This document shows positions 43,213 through 55,200 of a DNA stretch of 64,000 bases, in pieces. This DNA is from Spongilla lacustris. Lineage: Eukaryota; Porifera; Demospongiae; Spongillida; Spongillidae. The translations under genes and the position numbers were made by a program. The stretch's first letter is position 1; each line of letters begins with the position of its first letter. The stretch lies in NCBI GenBank assembly GCA_949361645.1, contig OX442419.1, forward strand, positions 8,731,377 to 8,795,376, given 5' to 3'. The notes beneath the pieces are model-generated. The model was not told where the DNA came from, ran no database searches, and saw only the letters and a list, made by a program, of their open reading frames with translations.

Positions 43213-46200
43213 GCCCACATATGTAAAACACAATTATACATGTACATGTACACAAAAGCATGTATACCCATACATGTACACTGTACACACCGTATGAATA
43301 ATATACAAGAATCCCAACACATACATGTACATGTACCATGTATACACATGTAAGCATGTGAATACACAGGCATGCACGTGTACATGTATGTGTACACATG
43401 CACATTAAGTATTCACGCACACACACATGCACACACACACACACATTGCAAGTGTGCATTATTTTGTTCAGTTGAACTTACGGTACATCTACATCTCCAT
43501 GAAAGCAATGATTGAGCTACATGTACAGAGGTATGTACATGTAGGTATTTATTAGGCTCACATAACAGTACATGTAAATCCAGAAGGGTTTCATCAAAAC
43601 CACACAATGATCTCATATTACATCTCCACAACACAACAGCACAGCTCATATTATTCCTTACAATAGTGCACCCCACAAAACTTGCCATACACATGTCATG
43701 TACATGTTGTATAATTTGTACCCTGTACCCTGGGAACAACTGAACCCATACGTGTACACATGTCACTCACACACACACATGCACACAAGCTCACATACCA
43801 CACATACATACATCATACTAGCATGCACCTACCAATGATTTTTCTACCCAATCTGAGGTCGTTCTCCTAGGACCCCGCATTTGCCCCAGGTCATCCCCTG
43901 TGTTTTTAAAATAATGAGCTCATTTAAAAAAAAAAGGGGGTTTCATACAGCACTGATAGAAAAAGAACCGTCTGGAGCATCTCTAGCTGTAGTGTGTACA
44001 TGTACATGTACAGTACGCATACTTGACATTTGTCCAACAACAAACGTCGCAAATCGATACACGACCCAATGATTAAAATAATGTTTATAATAAAACCATA
44101 CATATGTGCATAGTACAAGTCATGCCAAAGCTTGCTATTTATCTAGCTCAGTAAGATACTGATGTACATGTACATTCTTCCCTTTGTTTTAGACATGTTC
44201 TGTTTATAATTTTATATTAGCTTCTAATCAATACATGTTCACTTAGATATACAATACACGTCAACAAGGCAATCGTCCATTAGCATGTACCGATACTAAA
44301 AGCATACAAGCGTTGATGGCATCTTAACTAACACAGTACTGCCCAGAGCCAAGTTAAAAGCATTTAATTATTCACGCACATAGTACATGTACATGTACAT
44401 TGTGGGCGTTATTCCTTTCCTGGTTTTGCGAGTTGTATTCATGGTAATAGATGCTACTCACAGGAAATGAATAATGCCCAAGATATACAATGAGCGTGAA
44501 TAATTAACTTGACTCTTGACATGTACATGTACATCTTTTTAAAAATAAAAATTAAGCACAACCCAACCATTTATATAATTCGTCCCCAATTCTAAATTCC
44601 TGGATAAAACCCTGTACACATCAAAAGCATCCCATCATAATACAACAGGTAAGTGCTGACAATGCTACATGTACATGTACAATAGTGGTTGATATAAACG
44701 TCACACATCTTCTTAAACCGAGTGACAAATACAGATGTATATATGGCTTCAGTTTAGGAACATCTTGTATGGCTTTATATAGGCTGACTGTTTAGCACAC
44801 CGCAAGGTAATAGTACATGTACATGTACACAATCGTTTTTTAATTTCTGCCCAACGCGTACATGTACATGGATTAGAAAGATGGTGTACAGTAACTATTG
44901 GAGACTTGGTATTTACAATCGTACATTTAGTAAGGTTACATAGCTCAATAATCTATTGAACATATATCTTGTACAGATGTACATGTACATGTACATGTAT
45001 GTGCATAAATATGTTGAAGTACGCAGAAACACACCCACACACACTCACACACCCACATACTCACACACACACTCACTCACACACACTCACTCACACACCC
45101 ACACACCCACTCACTCACACACACACACACACTCACACACCCACACACATACACTCACACCCACCCACACACACACACTCACACACACACACACACACAC
45201 ACACACCCACACACACACACACACACACATACTTGGTAGGCCCAATAGGCACCACTCCTGGTTGCTTCGATGTGGGTACCATTCTTAACATCCACTGTGT
45301 TGCTAAGGTTACAAGTTTCTTGCTGGAATAATCCACGGGCCAATCCAATTTATCTAGACACAGCGACTGGAGGGGAGGAACGAATGAGGGATGGAAAATA
45401 CATGTACCTTCAGTAAGTCATGACCGACATATTCTAGGTCTTCATCAGGGACATACAATGTACCCCATCAGTACACTGTACATAAACATGTCACATCTGG
45501 GATAGTCACAGTCCATTAAGGACAAGTTACTCACTTACATGTTACTAGGAAATATACCAATGCATGTGTGCACGTAATCCCCAACATGCCAACAAACTTG
45601 TCCATCTCACACAATACTTGTCTTAGACACACCTTAAGTCATGGTTCATGCAACGGTCCATGTCAGAACACAACAGCTGTGTGTGAGGTATGGTAGCTTA
45701 TGGTTGAGAGAAACATGGCAAATGGTCATTACTAGCACGTCACACGTGCATTAACCAATGATATTGCATGATAGGAATTTTGCCACCCCCTATAGGAACT
45801 ACACCTACCCCCTATACATGTAGCTACATCTGCTGCCCCCTATAGCTACATCTGCTGCCCCCTATAGCTACATCTGCTACCCCCTATAGCTACATCTGCT
45901 GCCCCCTATAGCTACATCTGCTACCCCCTATAACTACATCTGCTACCCCCTATAGCTACAATGTACATCTGCTGCCCCCTATAGCTACATCTGCTACCCC
46001 CTATAACTACATCTGCTACCCCCTATAGCTACAATGTACATCTGCTGCCCCCTATAGCTACATCTGCTACCCCCTATAGCTACATCTGCTACCCCCTATA
46101 GCTACAATGTACATCTGCTGCCCCCTATAGCTACATCTGCTACCCCCTATAGCTACATCTGCTACCCCCTATAGCTACATCTGCTGCCCCCTATAGCTAC

Positions 46201-49200
46201 ATCTGCTGCCCCCTATAGCTACATCTGCTGCCCCCTATAGCTACATCTGCTGCCCCCTATAGCTACATCTGCTACCCCCTATAGCTACATCTACTGCCCC
46301 CTATAGCTACATCTGCTGCCCCCTATAGCTACATCTGCTGCCCCCTATAGCTACATCTGCTGCCCCCTATAGCTACATCTGCTACCCCCTATAGCTACAT
46401 CTGCTACCCCCTATAGCTACAATGTACATCTGCTGCCCCCTATAGCTACATCTGCTACCCCCTATAGCTACATCTGCTACCCCCTATAGCTACATCTGCT
46501 GCCCCCTATAGCTACATCTGCTGCCCCCTATAGCTACATCTGCTGCCCCCTATAGCTACATCTGCTGCCCCCTATAGCTACATCTGCTACCCCCTATAGC
46601 TACATCTACTGCCCCCTATAGCTACATCTGCTGCCCCCTATAGCTACATCTGCTGCCCCCTATAGCTACATCTGCTGCCCCCTATAGCTACATCTGCTGC
46701 CCCCTATAGCTACATCTGCTGCCCCCTATAGCTACATCTGCTGCCCCCTATAGCTACATCTGCTGCCCCCTATAGCTACATCTGCTGCCCCCTATAGCTA
46801 CATCTGCTGCTCCCTATAGCTACATCTGCTGCCCCCTATAGCTACATCTGCTGCCCCCTATAGCTACATCTGCTGCCCCCTATAGCTACATCTGCTGCCC
46901 CCTATAGCTACATCTGCTACCCCCTATACTACATCTGCTGCTCCCTATAGCTACATCTGCTGCCCCCTATAGCTACATCTGCTGCCCCCTATAGCTACAT
47001 CTGCTGCCCCCTATAGCTACATCTGCTGCCCCCTATACATTGTAGCTACATCTGCTGCCCCCTATACATTGTAGCTACATCTGCTGCCCCCTATAGCTAC
47101 ATCTGCTGCCCCCTATAGCTACATCTGCTACCCCTATAGCTACATCTGCTGCCCCCTATAGCTACATCTGCTGCCCCCTATAGCTACATCTGCTGCCCCC
47201 TATACATGTAGCTACATCTGCTGCCCCCTATAGCTACATCTGCTGCCCCCTATAGCTACATCTGCTGCTCCCTATAGCTACATCTGCTGCCCCCTATAAG
47301 GGCTACATCTGCTGCCCCCTATAGCTACATCTGCTGCCCCCTATAGCTACATCTGCTACCCCCTATAGCTACATCTGCTGCCCCCTATAGCTACATCTGC
47401 TGCCCCCTATAAGGGCTACATCTGGCAGTTCACCATACATGTATGTTGTCCCTAATCTACATAGAGACAGTTTTGGCTAGCGGCTGTAGTTTGTTTGAAG
47501 TTGCCATCTGAGAGTCCTCTACTTGGGGAGACTACATGTACTTCAGACAAAACCTGTCACTACCAGCAGTGACATTGGGTAGTGTGTGTGCCAGGCCTTA
47601 AAGGAAGGACTAGGTATGGTGGGTGTGGCTGATATGGGTGTGGGTACAACATGTACAGTGAAGACAAAACCTCACCCCCATGAAATCACATGTATGACAG
47701 GTGACCCCTGACCCCCAACAGGATGTAACTCCTACCATTGCCCCTGTGACGTCTGGCATCCTCCACTGCAGTACATCCAGAGATGGTATCTTGTCCTTAT
47801 GAGAAAGGAACTCGTCCAAAACCTAATGTGGTGAATGATGGAATGTTGTGGGTGGTGCGCGGGCAGTATATTCTACCTGTTTGTTGGGGAAGGCAGTTAC
47901 ACTTGATGCCTTTCTGAGAAGCACACAAATCATCTCAAGAGCTTACTTTCCACACCATACCAACCTCCACACCTGCTCCTCGACCTGAGATATCTCCTGA
48001 ACTATTGGAGCATGAGGTGATGGTGGTGATGGGGTGATGGTGGTGATGAGGTGATAATGGTGGTGTGGTGATAGTGATGATTTTTAATATTCCTTACCCA
48101 GAGAAAATTCATGACGCTTCCAACACTCATATCTTTGCAAGAGGTCACATGACTCATCATGTGACCTGCAAGCATTGACCAGACGAAGAACAGTTTCTTT
48201 CCCCACTCCTGGCACCCCGTGATCGTAGTCACAGCCTAGCAGAAGGGCCACCCCAATGAGGTCATGGCGAGTGAGACCTGTGGTGATGTGGGGGGAGGGG
48301 AGGGTGATGTGGGGGGGGGAGGGTGATGTGGGGGGGAGGGGAGGGTGATGTGGGGGGGGGAGGGTGATGTGGGGGGGAGGGGAGGGTGATGTGGGGGGGN
48401 NNNNNNNNNNNNNNNNNNNNNNNNNNNNNNNNNNNNNNNNNNNNNNNNNNNNNNNNNNNNNNNNNNNNNNNNNNNNNNNNNNNNNNNNNNNNNNNNNNNN
48501 NNNNNNNNNNNNNNNNNNNNNNNNNNNNNNNNNNNNNNNNNNNNNNNNNNNNNNNNNNNNNNNNNNNNNNNNNNNNNNNNNNNNNNNNNNNNNNNNNNNT
48601 ACTAGTGTGGTGATGGAAGGTGTACTAGTGTAGTGATGGAAGGTGTACTAGTGTGGTGAGGGAAGGTGTACTAGTGTAGTGATGGAAGGTGTACTAGTGT
48701 AGTGAGGGAAGGTGTACTAGTGTGGTGAGGGAAGGTGTACTAGTGTGGTGATGGAAGGTGTACTAGTGTAGTGAGGGAAGGTGTACTAGTGTGGTGAGGG
48801 AAGGTGTACTAGTGTGGTGAGGGAAGGTGTACTAGTGTGGTGAGGGAAGGTGTACTAGTGTAGTGAGGGAAGGTGTACTAGTGTGGTGAGGGAAGGTGTA
48901 CTAGTGTGGTGAGGGAAGGTGTACTAGTGTGGTGAGGGAAGGTGTACTAGTGTGGTGAGGGAAGGTGTACTAGTGTGGTGAGGGAAGGTGTACTAGTGTG
49001 GTGAGGGAAGGTGTACTAGTGTGGTGAGGGAAGGTGTACTAGTGTAGTGAGGGAAGGTGTACTAGTGTGGTGAGGGAAGGTGTACTAGTGTGGTGAGGGA
49101 AGGTGTACTAGTGTAGTGAGGGAAGGTGTACTAGTGTAGGTGAGGGAAGGTGTACTAGTGTAGTGAGGGAAGGTGTACTAGTGTGGTGAGGGAAGGTGTA

Positions 49201-52200
49201 CTAGTGTAGTGAGAGAAGGTGTACTAGTGTGGTGAGGGAAGGTGTACTAGTGTGGTGAGGGAAGGTGTACTAGTGTGGTGATGGAAGGTGTACTAGTGTG
49301 GTGAGGGAAGGTGTACTAGTGTAGTGAGAGAAGGTGTACTAGTGTGGTGAGGGAAGGTGTACTAGTGTGGTGAGGGAAGGTGTACTAGTGTGGTGATGGA
49401 AGGTGTACTAGTGTAGTGAGGGAAGGTGTACTAGTGTAGTGAGGGAAGGTGTACTAGTGTGGTGAGGGAAGGTGTACTAGTGTAGTGAGAGAAGGTGTAC
49501 TAGTGTGGTGAGGGAAGGTGTACTAGTGTGGTGAGGGAGGTGTACTAGTGTGGTGAGGGAAGGTGTACTAGTGTAGGTGAGGGAAGGTGTACTAGTGTGG
49601 TGAGGGAAGGTGTACTAGTGTGGTGAGGGAAGGTGTACTAGTGTGGTGAGGGAAGGTGTACTAGTGTGGTGATGGAAGGTGTACTAGTGTGGTGAGGGAA
49701 GGTGTACTAGTGTAGGTGAGAGAAGGTGTACTAGTGTGGTGAGGGAAGGTGTACTAGTGTGGTGAGGGGAGGTGTACTAGTGTGGTGAGGGAAGGTGTAC
49801 TAGTGTAGTGATGGAAGGTGTACTAGTGTGGTGAGGGAAGGTGTACTAGTGTGGTGAGGGAAGGTGTACTAGTGTGGTGAGGGAAGGTGTACTAGTGTAG
49901 TGAGGGAAGGTGTACTAGTGTGGTGATGGAAGGTGTACTAGTGTAGTGAGGGAAGGTGTACTAGTGTAGTGAGGGAAGGTGTACTAGTGTAGTGAGGGAA
50001 GGTGTACTAGTGTGGTGAGGGAAGGTGTACTAGTGTGGTGATGGAAGGTGTACTAGTGTAGTGATGGAAGGTGTACTAGTGTGGTGAGGGAAGGTGTACT
50101 AGTGTAGTGATGGAAGGTGTACTAGTGTAGTGAGGGAAGGTGTACTAGTGTGGTGAGGGAAGGTGTACTAGTGTGGTGATGGAAGGTGTACTAGTGTAGT
50201 GAGGGAAGGTGTACTAGTGTGGTGAGGGAAGGTGTACTAGTGTGGTGAGGGAAGGTGTACTAGTGTGGTGAGGGAAGGTGTACTAGTGTAGGTGAGGGGA
50301 AGGTGTACTAGTGTGGTGAGGGAAGGTGTACTAGTGTGGTGAGGGGAGGTGTACTAGTGTGGTGAGGGAAGGTGTACTAGTGTGGTGAGGGAAGGTGTAC
50401 TAGTGTGGTGAGGGAAGGTGTACTAGTGTGGTGAGGGAAGGTGTACTAGTGTGGTGAGGGAAGGTGTACTAGTGTAGTGAGGGAAGGTGTACTAGTGTAG
50501 TGAGGGAAGGTGTACTAGTGTGGTGAGGGAAGGTGTACTAGTGTAGTGAGGGAAGGTGTACTAGTGTAGTGAGGGAAGGTGTACTAGTGTAGTGAGGGAA
50601 GGTGTACTAGTGTGGTGAGGGAAGGTGTACTAGTGTAGTGAGGGAAGGTGTACTAGTGTGGTGAGGGAAGGTGTACTAGTGTGGTGAGGGAAGGTGTACT
50701 AGTGTAGTGAGGGAAGGTGTACTAGTGTAGTGAGGGAAGGTGTACTAGTGTGGTGAGGGAAGGTGTACTAGTGTAGTGAGGGAAGGTGTACTAGTGTAGT
50801 GAGGGAAGGTGTACTAGTGTAGTGAGGGAAGGTGTACTAGTGTGGTGAGGGAAGGTGTACTAGTGTAGTGAGGGAAGGTGTACTAGTGTAGTGAGGGAAG
50901 GTGTACTAGTGTGGTGAGGGAAGGTGTACTAGTGTGGTGAGGGAAGGTGTACTAGTGTGGTGAGGGAAGGTGTACTAGTGTGGTGAGGGAAGGTGTACTA
51001 GTGTGGTGAGGGAAGGTGTACTAGTGTAGTGAGGGAAGGTGTACTAGTGTAGTGAGGGAAGGTGTACTAGTGTGGTGAGGGAAGGTGTACTAGTGTAGTG
51101 AGGGAAGGTGTACTAGTGTAGGTGAGGGAAGGTGTACTAGTGTAGTGAGGGAAGGTGTACTAGTGTGGTGAGGGAAGGTGCACTAGTGTGGTGAGGGAAG
51201 GTGTACTAGTGTGGTGAGGGAAGGTGTACTAGTGTAGTGAGGGAAGGTGTACTAGTGTGGTGATGGGAGGTGTACTAGTGTGGTGAGGGAAGGTGTACTA
51301 GTGTAGTGAGGGAAGGTGAACTAGTGTAGTGAGGGAAGGTGTACTAGTGTGGTGAGGGAAGGTGTACTAGTGTGGTGAGGGAAGGTGTACTAGTGTGGTG
51401 AGGGAAGGTGTACTAGTGTGGTGAGGGAAGGTGTACTAGTGTGGTGAGGGAAGGTGTACTAGTGTAGTGAGGGAAGGTGTACTAGTGTGGTGAGGGAAGG
51501 TGTACTAGTGTAGTGATGGAAGGTGTACTAGTGTAGTGAGGGAAGGTGTACTAGTGTGGTGAGGGAAGGTGTACTAGTGTAGTGAGGGAAGGTGTACTAG
51601 TGTGGTGAGGGAAGGTGAACTAGTGTAGTGAGGGAAGGTGTACTAGTGTGGTGAGGGAAGGTGTACTAGTGTGGTGAGAGAAGGTGTACTAGTGTAGTGA
51701 GGGAAGGTGTACTAGTGTGGTGAGGGAAGGTGTACTAGTGTGGTGAGGGAAGGTGTACTAGTGTGGTGAGGGAAGGTGTACTAGTGTAGTGAGGGAAGGT
51801 GTACTAGTGTAGTGAGGGAAGGTGTACTAGTGTGGTGAGGGAAGGTGTACTAGTGTGGTGAGGGAAGGTGTACTAGTGTAGTGAGGGAAGGTGTACTAGT
51901 GTGGTGAGGGAAGGTGTACTAGTGTGGTGAGGGAAGGTGTACTAGTGTGGTGAGGGAAGGTGAACTAGTGTGGTGATGGAAGGTGTACTAGTGTGGTGAG
52001 GGAAGGTGTACTAGTGTAGTGAGGGAAGGTGAACTAGTGTGGTGAGGGAAGGTGTACTAGTGTGGTGAGGGAAGGTGTACTAGTGTAGTGAGGGAAGGTG
52101 TACTAGTGTAGTGAGGGAAGGTGTACTAGTGTGGTGAGGGAAGGTGTACTAGTGTGGTGAGGGAAGGTGTACTAGTGTAGTGATGGAAGGTGTACTAGTG

Positions 52201-55200
52201 TGGTGAGGGAAGGTGAACTAGTATAGTGAGGGAAGGTGTACTAGTGTGGTGAGGGAAGGTGTACTAGTGTGGTGAGGGAAGGTGTACTAGTGTGGTGAGG
52301 GAAGGTGTACTAGTGTGGTGAGGGAAGGTGTACTAGTGTGGTGATGGAAGGTGTACTAGTGTGGTGAGGGAAGGTGTACTAGTGTGGTGAGGGAAGGTGT
52401 ACTAGTGTGGTGAGGGAAGGTGTACTAGTGTAGTGAGGGAAGGTGTACCAGTGTGGTGAGGGAAGGTGTACCAGTGTGGTGAGGGAAGGTGTACCAGTGT
52501 GGTGAGGGAAGGTGTACTAGTGTGGTGATGGAAGGTGTACTAGTGTGGTGAGGGAAGGTGTACTAGTGTGGTGAGGGAAGGTGTACTAGTGTAGTGAGGG
52601 AAGGTGTACTAGTGTAGTGATGGAAGGTGTACTAGTGTGGTGAGGGAAGGTGTACTAGTGTGGTGAGGGAAGGTGTACTAGTGTGGTGAGGGAAGGTGTA
52701 CTAGTGTAGTGAGGGAAGGTGTACTAGTGTGGTGAGGGAAGGTGTACTAGTGTGGTGATGGGAGGTGTACTAGTGTAGTGAGGGAAGGTGTACTAGTGTG
52801 GTGAGGGAAGGTGAACTAGTGTGGTGAGGGAAGGTGTACTAGTGTAGTGAGGGAAGGTGTACTAGTGTGGTGAGGGAAGGTGTACTAGTGTGGTGAGGGA
52901 AGGTGTACTAGTGTGGTGATGGAAGGTGTACTAGTGTGGTGAGGGAAGGTGTACTAGTGTAGTGAGGGAAGGTGTACTAGTGTGGTGATGGAAGGTGTAC
53001 TAGTGTGGTGAGGGAAGGTGTACTAGTGTAGTGAGGGAAGGTGAACTAGTGTAGTGAGGGAAGGTGTACTAGTGTGGTGAGGGAAGGTGTACTAGTGTGG
53101 TGAGGGAAGGTGTACTAGTGTGGTGATGGAAGGTGTACTAGTGTGGTGAGGGAAGGTGAACTAGTGTGGTGAGGGAAGGTGTACTAGTGTGGTGAGGGAA
53201 GGTGTACTAGTGTGGTGAGGGAAGGTGTACTAGTGTGGTGAGGGAAGGTGTACTAGTGTGGTGAGGGAAGGTGAACTAGTGTGGTGAGGGAAGGTGTACT
53301 AGTGTGGTGAGGGAAGGTGTACTAGTGTGGTGAGGGAAGGTGTACTAGTGTGGTGAGGGAAGGTGTACTAGTGTGGTGAGGGAAGGTGTACTAGTGTGGT
53401 GATGGAAGGTGTACTAGTGTGGTGAGGGAAGGTGTACTAGTGTGGTGAGGGAAGGTGTACTAGTGTAGTGAGGGAAGGTGTACCAGTGTGGTGAGGGAAG
53501 GTGTACTAGTGTAGTGAGGGAAGGTGTACTAGTGTAGTGAGGGAAGGTGTACTAGTGTGGTGAGGGAAGGTGTACTAGTGTAGTGAGGGAAGGTGTACTA
53601 GTGTAGTGAGGGAAGGTGTACTAGTGTGGTGAGGGAAGGTGTACAAGTGTGGTGAGGGAAGGTGTACTAGTGTAGTGAGGGAAGGTGTACTAGTGTAGTG
53701 AGGGAAGGTGTACTAGTGTGGTGAGGGAAGGTGTACTAGTGTAGTGAGGGAAGGTGTACTAGTGTAGTGAGGGAAGGTGAACTAGTGTAGTGAGGGAAGG
53801 TGTACTAGTGTGGTGAGGGAAGGTGTACTAGTGTGGTGAGGGAAGGTGTACTAGTGTAGTGAGGGAAGGTGTACTAGTGTGGTGAGGGAAGGTGTACTAG
53901 TGTAGTGAGGGAAGGTGAACTAGTGTGGTGAGGGAAGGTGTACTAGTGTGGTGAGGGAAGGTGTACTAGTGTAGTGATGGAAGGTGTACTAGTGTAGTGA
54001 GGGAAGGTGTACTAGTGTAGTGCGGGAAGGTGTACTAGTGTCGTGAGGGAAGGTGTACTAGTGTAGTGAGGGAAGGTGTACTAGTGTAGTGAGGGAAGGT
54101 GTACTAGTGTGGTGAGGGAAGGTGTACTAGTGTGGTGAGGGAAGGTGTACTAGTGTGGTGAGGGAAGGTGTACTAGTGTAGTGATGGAAGGTGTACCAGT
54201 GTGGTGAGGGAAGGTGTACTAGTGTAGTGAGGGAAGGTGTACTAGTGTAGTGATGGAAGGTGTACTAGTGTAGTGAGGGAAGGTGTACTAGTGTGGTGAG
54301 GGAAGGTGTACTAGTGTGGTGATGGAAGGTGTACTAGTGTGGTGAGGGAAGGTGTACTAGTGTAGTGAGGGAAGGTGTACTAGTGTGGTGAGGGAAGGTG
54401 TACTAGTGTGGTGAGGGAAGGTGTACTAGTGTGGTGAGGGAAGGTGTACTAGTGTGGTGAGGGAAGGTGTACTAGTGTAGTGAGGGAAGGTGTACTAGTG
54501 TGGTGAGGGAAGGTGTACTAGTGTGGTGAGGGAAGGTGTACTAGTGTGGTGAGGGAAGGTGTACTAGTGTAGTGAGGGAAGGTGTACTAGTGTAGTGAGG
54601 GAAGGTGAACTAGTGTAGTGAGGGAAGGTGTACTAGTGTGGTGAGGGAAGGTGAACTAGTGTAGTGAGGGAAGGTGTACTAGTGTGGTGAGGGAAGGTGT
54701 ACTAGTGTGGTGAGGGAAGGTGTACTAGTGTGGTGAGGGAAGGTGTACTAGTGTAGTGAGGGAAGGTGTACTAGTGTGGTGAGGGAAGGTGTACTAGTGT
54801 AGTGATGGAAGGTGTACTAGTGTGGTGAGGGAAGGTGTACTAGTGTGGTGAGGGAAGGTGTACTAGTGTAGTGAGGGAAGGTGTACTAGTGTAGTGAGGG
54901 AAGGTGTACTAGTGTGGTGATGGAAGGTGTACTAGTGTGGTGAGGGAAGGTGTACTAGTGTGGTGAGGGAAGGTGTACTAGTGTAGTGAGGGAAGGTGTA
55001 CTAGTGTAGTGATGGAAGGTGTACTAGTGTGGTGAGGGAAGGTGTACTAGTGTGGTGAGGGAAGGTGTACTAGTGTGGTGAGGGAAGGTGTACTAGTGTA
55101 GTGAGGGAAGGTGTACTAGTGTGGTGAGGGAAGGTGTACTAGTGTGGTGATGGGAGGTGTACTAGTGTAGTGAGGGAAGGTGTACTAGTGTGGTGAGGGA

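Noticed and set aside
45785..47425. Regular repeats resembling a CRISPR array
   Set aside because: Units are contiguous 22-bp copies without unique spacers, in a eukaryotic intron; this is a minisatellite. The same applies to 48600-58098.
48364..48633. ORFs spanning the N gap
   Set aside because: They consist of unknown residues flanked by tandem repeats.
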